DNA of 64,000 nt from Rhizobium sp. BK313. GTDB taxonomy: Bacteria > Pseudomonadota > Alphaproteobacteria > Rhizobiales > Rhizobiaceae. Shown here one piece after another: positions 7,898 through 15,564 of this stretch (positions are counted from its first letter, which is position 1; each line of letters opens with the position of its first letter). The translations under genes and the position numbers were made by a program. The notes below the pieces were generated by a model. That model worked only from the letters and a program-made list of their open reading frames with translations, searched no databases and was not told the DNA's origin. Where the stretch lies: contig NZ_JACHZQ010000004.1 in assembly GCF_014193655.1 (NCBI RefSeq), positions 1 through 64,000 of the forward strand. Direction: 5' to 3'.

Positions 7898-8221
7898 ATG
7901 AGCGCCACCAGCATCTTGAAAGGCAACACCCGTCCCATCCGACGCGACGCCGCCACGCATCTTTTTGCGGTGGGACAGGCCGTCTGGATGAAGAATGGTT
8001 CCGGGATGTCCGCCTCCACGTTCAGGAACACCTACCGTATCACGGGCACGCTGCCTGCGAGAGGAGGTGTGCTGCAATACCGCATCCGAAATGATGACGA
8101 GCCTCATGAACGGGTGATGGCGGAAGACAAGCTGGAACTGGTACGGGCGTCGTCCGCCGGTGACCGAGCAACGCTCATCGAGAAGACGTTTGGCCATGAC
8201 AGAAGCTCTCGATTTCGCTAG
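7898..8221 (+). CDS. Hypothetical rhizobial protein, 107 residues
   Basis: Starts MSATSILKGNTRPIRRDAAT and contains a central stretch (LFAVGQAVWMKNG, then YRITGTLPARGGVLQYRIRN) that reads like a small beta-barrel. The C-terminus is charged (HERVMAEDKLELVRAS). It resembles short conserved Rhizobiales proteins of unknown function, by my recollection of their style. It lies alone among other small genes, with no operon partner. The composition is coding-like, unlike the overlapping frames. Function unknown. Confidence 0.65.
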   Translation: MSATSILKGNTRPIRRDAATHLFAVGQAVWMKNGSGMSASTFRNTYRITGTLPARGGVLQYRIRNDDEPHERVMAEDKLELVRASSAGDRATLIEKTFGHDRSSRFR

Positions 8222-8357
8222 CGCGCCAAGGTCGCGCGTCCGCTTGCGCAGTTTGTCGACATGCCGCAGCCGTACTGCTTGCCATGACGTTCGATGACGC
8301 GGTCGGCACAATGCCGGCATCGAAGGCATCGAAATGCAAGGAAGGAAGGTTGAGATC

Positions 8358-8549
8358 ATGAAAACGAACAGCAACGAAATTGATCGAAGACGGAACGCCT
8401 ATGCTATCGGGATTTGGGAGAACGAGGGTGGCGCACCCGGCCGCGATTCCATGGACAACCAATGCGGCCACCGCGTCGAGCTCGATCGCTCCTGGACCAT
8501 CCATCATTTCTCACCGGTGCTCCGACGCGGGCGTATGGCCGCACCATGA
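8358..8549 (+). CDS. Small protein with DUF2934-like segment
   Basis: The start ATG at 8358 follows a purine-rich GGAAGG. The 63 residues include RRRNAYAIGIWENEGGAPGRD, close to the DUF2934 pattern (Arg-Ala-Tyr-x-x-Trp-Glu-x-Glu-Gly-x-Pro-x-Gly-Arg) found in many short alpha-proteobacterial proteins. The last 30 residues do not match the family, whose usual continuation is a His-Trp-x-x-Ala-Glu helix. The end may therefore be altered by a frameshift. Function unknown. Confidence 0.45.
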   Translation: MKTNSNEIDRRRNAYAIGIWENEGGAPGRDSMDNQCGHRVELDRSWTIHHFSPVLRRGRMAAP

Positions 8550-8864
8550 TGGCATGAGCAGCCGGACGCCATCAAAGGGATGTCGCTCAACCGTTTCAAC
8601 ACGGGACGCCGAAAGGAATGGAACAGGCTTTTTGGTTTCCCATTTTAGGTTGGCAGTCGCAGTCACCAGGTGGCTCAGTGCTTACGCACAGTGAGGTCAG
8701 CTGATTGACATTCTAAATATATCGGCGGCGATTGAGGAGTTTTGTTCGTCGGATGGAAATTATAAACTATAGTTTAGCATATGATATACCAAATATATTG
8801 AATAGTATTCTTGATTATATTTTGAGACGCACCATATTATTCATCTGAACCGAGGAGGTGTATC
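8550..8864. other. Intergenic AT-rich region with a perfect 14-bp palindrome
   Basis: No gene seen. From about 8710 to 8840 the sequence becomes strongly AT-rich against a GC-rich background. It holds the perfect palindrome TAAACTATAGTTTA at 8763-8776, about 90 bases upstream of the next start codon. It probably contains the promoter and perhaps an operator of the gene at 8865. Confidence 0.5.
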
Positions 8865-9104
8865 ATGGTCAACACTAAGGAATTTGCTGCCAGCTCCAAT
8901 GGAGATCGCTGGTTTTTAGAGTCGGATGACGCGACGAATAGTCTCGTCGTGCTCCACCGCGCAAACATATCATCTGGCGGCCATGAGACCCGCACGGCGA
9001 TCGAGACATTCCTCAATATCCGGCCTTTTGGCCCGGAGAGAGAAGCGCTGCTTGCCATTCTCGGCCCCGACCACGGCAACCAAGCGGAAAGCAAGGCGTG
9101 GTGA
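8865..9104 (+). CDS. Conserved-type small hypothetical protein, 79 residues
   Basis: A strong Shine-Dalgarno (GAGGAGG, 6 bases before ATG) begins MVNTKEFAASSNGDRWFLES. The middle LVVLHRANISSGGHETRTAIETFL and the end FGPEREALLAILGP read as a compact globular domain. I recall near-identical layouts in many Rhizobium and Agrobacterium small proteins of unknown function. It has its own AT-rich upstream region and is followed by a strong terminator at 9252-9281, so it is a single-gene unit. Confidence 0.8.
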   Translation: MVNTKEFAASSNGDRWFLESDDATNSLVVLHRANISSGGHETRTAIETFLNIRPFGPEREALLAILGPDHGNQAESKAW

Positions 9105-9251
9105 ACTTGTTTTGAACACCAACACGCCCACTTAGGGTTTGTCGGCATTGCTCATGAGCGCTGATTGATTTTGTCGCTCGCTATTGTCGCAGGCGCTTTC
9201 TGCTTTTGACCACGGATGTACTGGCACTGGCAAAGGAAGTGACGTGACGAC

Positions 9252-9281
9252 GGTCGGTGCGATTTCGCGCCGGCCTTTTTT
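9252..9281 (+). terminator. Rho-independent terminator
   Basis: Ten-base-pair stem (9252-9261 with 9266-9275, two G:U pairs), a 4-base loop, then six T residues at 9276-9281. It should end transcription of the gene at 8865-9104. Confidence 0.8.
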
Positions 9282-9305
9282 GTTGCCGTCATTATAGGAG
9301 CCAAT

Positions 9306-9524
9306 ATGACATCGGATGGCGTTAAAGACGGGATCAGGCGATTTTCGACTGATGAAAAGATTGCAAATTCGGATAGAGCTGCTCGTCAAATCATCGCCAA
9401 AGAAAATGCGCAACGAGCGTCGAAGAGTGATCGGTTGCGGCAGGCGCGCTTAGCCCAGGAGGCCGAAAGGTCACCGCTTGTTGAAAAGCCAAAGAAATCC
9501 AGGGCGCAGCTTCGCAAGCCATAG
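9306..9524 (+). CDS. Small helical charged protein, 72 residues
   Basis: Starts MTSDGVKDGIRRFSTDEK after a good Shine-Dalgarno (TAGGAG, 6 bases). The protein is Arg/Lys/Ala-rich and likely all helical, with DRAARQIIAKENAQRASKSD and LRQARLAQEAERSPL. This resembles a short alpha-proteobacterial family of unknown function. It begins 25 bases after a terminator, so its promoter must lie within or before that hairpin, or it depends on read-through. Function unknown. Confidence 0.7.
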   Translation: MTSDGVKDGIRRFSTDEKIANSDRAARQIIAKENAQRASKSDRLRQARLAQEAERSPLVEKPKKSRAQLRKP

Positions 9525-9740
9525 GTAGCGCTGACCGGCGGCCTTGGATTTGTGCTGGCGGACGGACCCCTAATTGAAATTCGCCGATTTCAGAATGATC
9601 GGATTTTCTTCCGTGGGACCCGTAGTAACCACAGAACCGTTTGCGACTGCGACACCTCGACAGGCCCACCAGCAGGCCTGGGTCGATGAGCCGGGTAAGC
9701 AGATTTTCCGGTCTCCAAGCCATGCGCCTTGCTATGGGAG

Positions 9741-10130
9741 CTACATCGACAGGCTTCCGAAACGGCTTCCATCGATCGTTGTCGACTGGGACGCTACGGC
9801 TGGATGTCTTTGAGCCAACGATACGTCGTCAATTCTCGACGCCGAAGGACACTGATGCATCTCGATTGCAAGAAGCGTTACGGCCTCCGCCAAGGCCTTC
9901 TCCGCGTCGGTGAATGGTAGTGCCGAACCTGCCTCTCTTGCACGGCCGTATATTTCCGCACATGCAATTACGCGCTCGGCGCGGTAACGGCATTCAGGCG
10001 TCGATTCGACAAGCTCCAATGAGAGCCGGAGATTGATCGCTACCTGAAGAACGAAAGCAGCCGCTGAGAAATCGACAATGGCGCCGGGTGGCGTCGTTTG
10101 ATCCAGGTATTTCTTCCACTGCGTTTTCAC
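9741..10130 (-). CDS. Hypothetical protein, 129 residues, GTG start
   Basis: Begins with GTG (10128-10130) as MKTQWKKYLDQTTPPGAIVD. The middle is helical (FSAAAFVLQVAINLRLSLEL, then YRAERVIACAEIYGRAREAG), and ALAEAVTLLAIEMHQ follows. Composition is coding-like for about 100 residues. The last 30 are low in secondary structure. No clear Shine-Dalgarno supports the start. I do not recognise the family. Confidence 0.45.
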   Translation of the reverse strand: MKTQWKKYLDQTTPPGAIVDFSAAAFVLQVAINLRLSLELVESTPECRYRAERVIACAEIYGRAREAGSALPFTDAEKALAEAVTLLAIEMHQCPSASRIDDVSLAQRHPAVASQSTTIDGSRFGSLSM

Positions 10131-10564
10131 TGTGATGTCTCTCGTATCGCGCTGGCCCGATATGACCGGAAAGGGCGGCGGAAATCTCTATGCCGACGGC
10201 GTTCACGACAATCTGTCCGCTTCCCACCAGCAACCGAGCAGGACGGAAGACATCCATCTCCCCTCTATCCGGTGCATCCACTACCCTCAGACAGTAGTAA
10301 CCGCAGGGCCAGCGCTCTTTCAATCTCGCCGTTCGTCATCGGGGCTTCAGTCCAGTCTGCCTTGCGACCTTTGTCTGATAACACGCTGGACGAAGGTCTT
10401 GGCCGACATTGCAAAAGTCCGAGATTTGCGCTTTAGCCAAGACAACGGTTGACGGCTCCGCCGCAGAAACGATCTGATATTGTTGCGGAGAAGCCGTTCC
10501 GACGATGAACGGACAGTCTTTCCGTTATGCAGTCGTGCATCCATGCGCGTGTAGGAGGCCAGCT
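10131..10564. other. 434-bp stretch without a convincing gene
   Basis: Several short frames exist on both strands but none has a Shine-Dalgarno plus protein-like composition. The last 60 bases hold the ribosome-binding region of the next gene (AGGAGG at 10552-10557). Confidence 0.5.
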
Positions 10565-11074
10565 ATGTCTTTACGCGAAAAGTCGATCGCCGTTCTTCTC
10601 GGTGTTTCGTTTACGCTGGTGCTCGTGGCAACGCCTTACACCGTCGAGATTCGTGGATCCTCCCTTGGGCTTGTTGCACAAACCGCCGACGCAAAAGGCG
10701 GCAACGGAAATGGTGGGGGTAATGGCAACGGCGGGGGTAATGGCAACGGCGGAGGTAACAGCGGGAATGGCGGCGGCAATAGCGGGAATGGTGGCGGCAA
10801 TGGAAATGGAGGCGGAAATGGTAATGGGGGCGGAAATGGTAATGGCAACGGAAATGGCAAAGGAGCCAACGGAAAAAGCGCCAAACAGGGACAAAGCGAC
10901 TCGGACGACTCGACGGGTGCCAATAATACGTCAATGGAAGTGCATCACGACGATGGCATGAGTGAAGAAATACAAAATGGACGTTATGTCATGAAGGATT
11001 CGAGGGGGCGCACCATCATCAACCGGAGTGCGACCACGGCCGATCATCTGAGACTGAGGTCGTTCCTTCACTAG
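10565..11074 (+). CDS. Secreted Gly/Asn-repeat protein
   Basis: The start at 10565 (MSLREKSIAVLLGVSFTLVL) follows TAGGAGG by 7 bases. A further 20 codons upstream stay open but lack such a site. A signal peptide (about 1-43, ending near TADAKGG) leads into roughly 60 residues of almost pure Gly-Asn repeat (GNGGGNGN units with GNSGNGGG variants). A Lys/Ser/Asp-rich linker and a 45-residue C-terminal part (MEVHHDDGMSEEIQNGRYVM, then DSRGRTIINRSATTADHLRL) follow. It is probably exported and flexible. Its stop overlaps the stop of the convergent response regulator. The same AKGGNGNGG entry to the repeat occurs in the protein at 13502. Confidence 0.8.
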   Translation: MSLREKSIAVLLGVSFTLVLVATPYTVEIRGSSLGLVAQTADAKGGNGNGGGNGNGGGNGNGGGNSGNGGGNSGNGGGNGNGGGNGNGGGNGNGNGNGKGANGKSAKQGQSDSDDSTGANNTSMEVHHDDGMSEEIQNGRYVMKDSRGRTIINRSATTADHLRLRSFLH

Positions 11075-11718
11075 CCCCGTTTTTCAAGGGCATCGCGAAA
11101 AGCCATCGCAGCTTCCGTTCGGTTTGCAACGCCCAATTTCGCGAATATCTGGGTCATATGATGCTTCACCGTCTTTTCGTGGAGATCAAGCTTCAGACCG
11201 ATCTGCTTATTGCTCAATCCGGCTGCAACGAATTGAAGAACCTCGCTTTCCCTGCCTGTCAGGTCGCGAAGAAGATCCGCTTTTCGCAGGGAGGCGTTTC
11301 CGTCGCCGGAGATCAGTCGGGCGGAAAGGGTGGGGGCGACGTAGCTTTCTCCCGAGGCTACCGTGCGGAGGATGTCGGCTAAGGCTCTCGAGCCTACGCC
11401 CTTCAGAACATAGCCTTTTGCCCCGCTCCTGAGGGCGGTGGTCACATCGTCGCTTGCTTCAGAGACGGTCAAAATCACGATTTTCTGACCTGGCACCCGC
11501 TCGAGGATCAGCGGGAGTGCATTCAGGCCTCCACCGGGCATGGAGATATCCATCAACAGAACGTCCGGACGCGCGTCCTCGGAAATGCGAATCGCATCTT
11601 CCATCGTGCTGCCTTCGCCAACGATCGCAAAGCCGTCGATCTCGGCAAGGCTACGAATGACCCCCTCCCGAAACAGCGGATGGTCATCGATTACCGCCAG
11701 ACTGATTGCTGTCGTCAT
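11071..11718 (-). CDS. NarL/LuxR-type response regulator
   Basis: 215-residue DNA-binding regulator. The receiver domain (1-120) has the acidic pair Asp11/Asp12, the likely phosphorylated Asp57 in VLLMDISMPGGG, and Lys in GAKGYVLKG. The C-terminal LuxR-type helix-turn-helix (about 148-212) shows LTGRESEVLQFVAAGLSNKQ and VKHHMTQIFAKLGVANRTEA. The ATG overlaps the stop of the upstream sensor kinase (ATGA), so the pair is translationally coupled. Targets are unknown. The two flanking Gly/Asn-repeat protein genes are the obvious candidates by position. Confidence 0.94.
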   Translation of the reverse strand: MTTAISLAVIDDHPLFREGVIRSLAEIDGFAIVGEGSTMEDAIRISEDARPDVLLMDISMPGGGLNALPLILERVPGQKIVILTVSEASDDVTTALRSGAKGYVLKGVGSRALADILRTVASGESYVAPTLSARLISGDGNASLRKADLLRDLTGRESEVLQFVAAGLSNKQIGLKLDLHEKTVKHHMTQIFAKLGVANRTEAAMAFRDALEKRG

Positions 11719-13139
11719 GCCTGCTCCATTTCTATTGCGCTCAGCGACATTTGAACGACCGTGCCGCCTTCGGAAGACTTCAAGTCGAACGTGCCGCCGA
11801 GACTCTCCACTCTCTCTCTCAGCCCCGCCAAACCAAGGCTGCTCGGCGGAATATGTGCCGGATCGAAACCAGGCCCTTCGTCCGATACTGCGATCATGAT
11901 CTGCCTGCCTTCAATGGTTTGTTTCACTCGCTGTGCTGCGCCTTTCCCGTGACGGTATCCGTTATTCAGCGCTTCCTGAACGAAGCGGTATATACATATT
12001 TTGGTGGATGTCGAAAGCTCTTGCGCCGTGTCGGAAAAGGATAGGCCGACCGCGACGCCGGTTCGTTGCTCATGGGCGCGGACTGCGTGTTGCAATAGTT
12101 CGGCCAGGTTCGCCGCCTCGATGTGCGGCAGCACCAGCCCGCTGCAGATGCTTCTAATGTCCGCCATCGCATCGTCCAGGCTTGATTTGATCGCGGCAAG
12201 CGACCGCTCTCTTTCATGTGTCGGAGTGGCTGGGTTCACCAAAGCGGGGCTATCCAATCTCAGTGATGCATAGGCAACGAGCTGGGCGGGTCCATCATGC
12301 AAATCGGCGCCGATGCGTCTCAGGTAGCTCTCGTTGAGGGCGGCGGCACGTTGTGAAGCTCTTTGAACGCGGGCGTGCAGCATTTCATTCTGCTGCAGGA
12401 GTGCCGACAGCTCGCCGATGCGCGCTTTAAGCGCGCTGCGCTGGCTTTCAATCGTCCGACTTCCACGAAAAACGATAATGGAAAGAATGAGAAAGAACGT
12501 CAGTGTGAACAGGGCGACCGCCAGCCAGCTTCTGAAACGCGCCTGGTTCAGGCTGCGTTGGAAGTCGTACGCCACCTCATAAAATTCGGAAACGGCTACG
12601 ACCTTGCCCGACCAGGGCTGGAGGACCGGATTGTAGATCTCCAGAAGCGGCTTGCCGCTGTTGCGCTCGGCAACGCTTTCGACGTCGTCGAGCTGATTGA
12701 ATTGCGCCACCATCGTGCCGGCAAATGCCGTCTTCAGGTCATTGCTGAGCGGAAACTGCTTCCCCATAAGGTTTTTGTCGTTGGAATAAAGAATAGTGCC
12801 GTCGTTACGCCAGAGGCGAAAGGACATGAGGCGGCTGCCAAGTGCGCCTTCACCAAGTGTTTCGTCGAGCGCGCGTGTCACCGTATCGTCCAGGACCTCG
12901 GTCCTCTGCATATCGGGAAGCAGAGGCGCAATGACGCTGTCGACATAAAGAGCGGTGCTGGCGGCAGAGTTGCGCGTGACGGCATCCTCGATGAGGCTGG
13001 TGACGAAGGCGCCGACGAGAAGCATCGCGCAGGCGCAAACGAAGCCGCCAATCAGCAGAAATTGTTTCGCCAGAGATTGGGAATTCCAGCCGGCGAGTAA
13101 ACGAACCGGCGACAGCATTGACTTCATATTCGTCCGCAT
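11715..13139 (-). CDS. Sensor histidine kinase (HisKA_3, NarX/DegS type)
   Basis: A 474-residue membrane sensor. Membrane segments lie at about 24-48 and 205-225, flanking a roughly 155-residue periplasmic domain (contains LWRNDGTILYSNDKNLMGK, and FYEVAYDFQRSL near its end). A coiled region leads to the HisKA_3 site with His281 in RIGADLHDGPAQL. The ATPase domain has IYRFVQEALNNGYRHGKG and the nucleotide motif SDEGPGFD, with LGLAGLRERVESLGG near the end. It is complete and coupled to the response regulator downstream. The signal is unknown. An alternative start is Met5. Confidence 0.94.
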   Translation of the reverse strand: MRTNMKSMLSPVRLLAGWNSQSLAKQFLLIGGFVCACAMLLVGAFVTSLIEDAVTRNSAASTALYVDSVIAPLLPDMQRTEVLDDTVTRALDETLGEGALGSRLMSFRLWRNDGTILYSNDKNLMGKQFPLSNDLKTAFAGTMVAQFNQLDDVESVAERNSGKPLLEIYNPVLQPWSGKVVAVSEFYEVAYDFQRSLNQARFRSWLAVALFTLTFFLILSIIVFRGSRTIESQRSALKARIGELSALLQQNEMLHARVQRASQRAAALNESYLRRIGADLHDGPAQLVAYASLRLDSPALVNPATPTHERERSLAAIKSSLDDAMADIRSICSGLVLPHIEAANLAELLQHAVRAHEQRTGVAVGLSFSDTAQELSTSTKICIYRFVQEALNNGYRHGKGAAQRVKQTIEGRQIMIAVSDEGPGFDPAHIPPSSLGLAGLRERVESLGGTFDLKSSEGGTVVQMSLSAIEMEQA

Positions 13140-13385
13140 GTCTGGCTACTTTCAGCGATGACCACCCCATCCGACATACCTATCGCAGCCGGGCAACGCG
13201 TCAAATGGCGGTAGGTTCATCTCACGGGCAAGTCCCAGCATTGACGCAACCCCACGCCCCCGCGGAACCTATGAGACTTTTGGTCATCAGCAATCAGGCT
13301 AAGGTCGGATCGCCGGCGGCATTGGTCTGACCTAGGTGGAAACTTTCATTTACAGCAATATTGTGGCGAACAGCGCGGTTGTTCG

Positions 13386-13459
13386 TTGCTCGTCCCGCGT
13401 CGCAGTTGCGTGGGGCGAGCGGCGTGGTTGCCGGTTGCTCGTCCTGCGCCGCAGTTGCG
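13386..13459. repeat. Pair of 25-bp direct repeats upstream of the second Gly/Asn protein
   Basis: Copies at 13386-13410 and 13435-13459 match at 23 of 25 bases (49-base spacing between starts). They end 42 bases before the start codon at 13502. The position suggests a regulatory site or leader structure, but a chance duplication is possible. Confidence 0.5.
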
Positions 13460-13501
13460 CCGCCGCGGAAGAGCTCGATCTGGAATGAAAGGAAGAAGCG
13501 C

Positions 13502-14206
13502 ATGAAATTCGGTTCAGTGTTCGGAACGACCATCGTTGCCCTGACGCTTGCCGTCGCTCCAGCGGGTGGCGCCGCGGTCGGTCTCGCAGACATTGCCTAT
13601 GCCAAGGGTGGCAATGGCAACGGAGGAGCCGGTGGCGGCAATGGAAACGGTAGTGGCAATGGTAACGGTAACGGCAACGGCAATGGTGGAAGCCATGCCA
13701 ACGACCATTCCAGTCACGCAAAATCTGACGATGCACAATCTGACAACACAGATGGGAGCGTCGGGAACGTAAAGCACGCGACTCACCCCTCGAAGTCAGC
13801 GATTGCCAACAGGAAGCTTGAGAAGCCTGCCACGACCAAGCTCAAAGCGCAGGCGGCGGAGGTTGGCAGCCTCAATTCGCTGAAGCGGAATTATCACGCC
13901 TACATGAATTCGCAGGATCCGAAGATGGCGGCTGTCAGAGCCTATGTCATGGACTATGCCGAATTCGAACTCCAGAACGGAACCAACGCTGTTCCGACGG
14001 ACCCTGCCCTCAGTGACGAGGCCCTGCGCTCGGCTCTGGCTCAGGCCTCGAAGACCGGTGTGGTGACCGACCAGAGGCTTGCCGAGGCCAAGGACATACT
14101 GGGCGTCGGACCCGCCTTCGGCAAGATAGATCAGGTTCGCGATGCTCTGGAAAGATCCACCGTTAATACCGCCCCATCGGACGGTACAACAGAGCCCGCT
14201 GATTAA
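13502..14206 (+). CDS. Secreted protein with Gly/Asn-rich segment
   Basis: The start at 13502 (MKFGSVFGTTIVALTLAVAP) follows AAAGGAAG. A longer upstream reading runs through direct repeats and is rejected. The signal peptide ends about residue 34 (ADIAYA|KGG). Residues 35-63 are a Gly/Asn repeat beginning KGGNGNGGAGGG. Next comes a Ser/His/Asp-rich linker and then a predicted helical domain of about 130 residues (NSLKRNYHAYMNSQDPKM, AVRAYVMDYAEFELQNG, SDEALRSALAQASKTG). It shares the AKGGNGNGG entry with the protein at 10565 but not the C-terminal domain. A strong terminator follows. Confidence 0.82.
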   Translation: MKFGSVFGTTIVALTLAVAPAGGAAVGLADIAYAKGGNGNGGAGGGNGNGSGNGNGNGNGNGGSHANDHSSHAKSDDAQSDNTDGSVGNVKHATHPSKSAIANRKLEKPATTKLKAQAAEVGSLNSLKRNYHAYMNSQDPKMAAVRAYVMDYAEFELQNGTNAVPTDPALSDEALRSALAQASKTGVVTDQRLAEAKDILGVGPAFGKIDQVRDALERSTVNTAPSDGTTEPAD

Positions 14207-14274
14207 AAGCTCGCTTCGGCGCGTGCGAAATTGACTCCGATCCGGCTGGACCGCCCCTCCGCCGGATTGCGATG

Positions 14275-14319
14275 AGCCTGGCAACCAACATGCCTATCGT
14301 GTTGGTCGCCAGGCTTTTT
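14275..14319 (+). terminator. Strong rho-independent terminator
   Basis: A long hairpin: AGCCTGGCAACCAACA at 14275-14290 pairs with TGTTGGTCGCCAGGCT at 14300-14315 with one mismatch, around a 9-base loop. A run of T follows. It lies 68 bases after the stop of the gene at 13502-14206. Confidence 0.9.
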
Positions 14320-14557
14320 AGTGTTTTCACCCGCCTGTTTTCGGCAGGATGTTTCATCGCCTGATGTCGCCGATATTGCCAGACTTGGCGGCGCGTCACT
14401 TGCCTGTCATTTTTTTAAGAGACATCTTGTTTGACATACTTCTATGCTGCTTCGCGATTAGCCGGCTTCAGCGTCGGCATTTCGCGAACGAGATAGAATG
14501 GGATGCAGTTTTAGTGATACGGGCGGGAGCCGCTCTGTATCGGCCTTACGTGGTCTC

Positions 14558-14591
14558 ATAAGCGATAAATCGAGAGAGATTCACCGCTTAT
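14558..14591. promoter_or_regulatory. Inverted repeat upstream of the hydroxylase gene
   Basis: ATAAGCGATAAATC and GATTCACCGCTTAT are inverted repeats (12 of 14 bases pair) with a 6-base spacer. The right arm ends 29 bases before the GTG at 14620. No T-run follows, so an operator is more likely than a terminator. The remainder of 14320-14557 shows no gene. Confidence 0.4.
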
Positions 14592-14619
14592 GTGCAAATA
14601 TTAAAGTGCTTTCGCTTCT

Positions 14620-15321
14620 GTGCACGTTCTCAAACAAACGGCGACAGAGGCACATGAATCGTTTCTGCCTGTAAAGAATGAAGAAGAATCTTATGACGAA
14701 TCTTCACAGTCAATGCCGCGAGCAAGCCATATGAGGCGACCTCTCGCGCGAAAACCAAATGCGATCGCTTATTACACTGATTTTATCGTCTATCCGATCG
14801 TCGTTGTCGGACTGATCGCCGCCTATTTCATTTTGGGTTATGATGGCGAACCTTTGACCTGGCTCGCTGCGATCGTGATCGGGGCAGCCGCATGGACGTT
14901 GGTCGAGTACCTCATCCACCGCTTCGTGCTGCACCATGTCGTCTATATACGCGATATGCACGTTCAACATCACAACGCGCCGGCCGAACTGATCGATACT
15001 CCGATCTGGCTGAGCCTGTTTTTCATGGTCGCGGGTGTATTGTTGCCATCATGGTTAGCCTTCGGCTTCGGTGTGGCCTCAGGCTTCACCGCCGGCATGA
15101 CGCTTGGTTATCTCACCTATGGCGCCATGCATCACGCCATGCATCACTGGCGGATTCCGCACGGCACCTATCTCTACCGGGCCAAGCGCTGGCACGCACA
15201 GCATCATGCCTCTACCGATGAGGGTAACTATGGTGTTTCATCACTTTTCTGGGACCATGTGTTTGGCACGGTGCTACCGGACCCTGCGGTGACGAGCAGG
15301 AAGAGACGGGGCGACGGCTGA
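14620..15321 (+). CDS. Fatty acid hydroxylase / carotenoid hydroxylase-like membrane protein
   Basis: A di-iron membrane hydroxylase of the sterol desaturase/fatty acid hydroxylase superfamily. The His clusters that bind the iron pair are present in order: HRFVLHH, HVQHH, HHAMHH and HAQHH, between four hydrophobic segments. The substrate may be a carotenoid, fatty acid or sphingolipid-like chain. Sequence alone does not decide. The start is uncertain: GTG at 14620 gives 233 residues with a 47-residue acidic leader, while ATG at 14713 (MPRASHMRRPLARK) gives 202 and is closer to relatives. The gene stands alone. Confidence 0.82.
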   Translation: MHVLKQTATEAHESFLPVKNEEESYDESSQSMPRASHMRRPLARKPNAIAYYTDFIVYPIVVVGLIAAYFILGYDGEPLTWLAAIVIGAAAWTLVEYLIHRFVLHHVVYIRDMHVQHHNAPAELIDTPIWLSLFFMVAGVLLPSWLAFGFGVASGFTAGMTLGYLTYGAMHHAMHHWRIPHGTYLYRAKRWHAQHHASTDEGNYGVSSLFWDHVFGTVLPDPAVTSRKRRGDG

Positions 15322-15564
15322 GCATGTTTGCGTGAAGACGCGGATCATTCCGCCCAGCTTTATTTGCCACAAGGTGTTCGACAAAGAATGGCGATTTCTC
15401 TTGCCGGGTCGGCATGCGCGCGAAATTCCCTTCAGCAGTTTGAGAGAATTTCGGATGGCATGCCGCGCCTGACTTATTCCGGCGCTCGCCAAGCAGTGCC
15501 GGTGCGCTTTCTGCGGAAATCGCGAATAAGTGGACGGTGTTCCATATACAAGATGGCTAGTGAT

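Noticed and set aside
9994..10323. 109-residue minus-strand frame upstream of the hypothetical protein gene at 9741
   Set aside because: No ribosome site, and composition changes along its length as in random reading. It overlaps the better-supported frame 9741-10130.
10571..10934. Minus-strand Ala/Ile- and His/Arg-rich repeat frames opposite the Gly/Asn tract
   Set aside because: These are only antisense readings of the repeat DNA. The plus-strand protein has a signal peptide and ribosome site.
15472..15531. ACTTATTC / GAATAAGT arms that might mark a structured RNA
   Set aside because: The arms are 44 bases apart with no matching inner stems, so chance is more likely.
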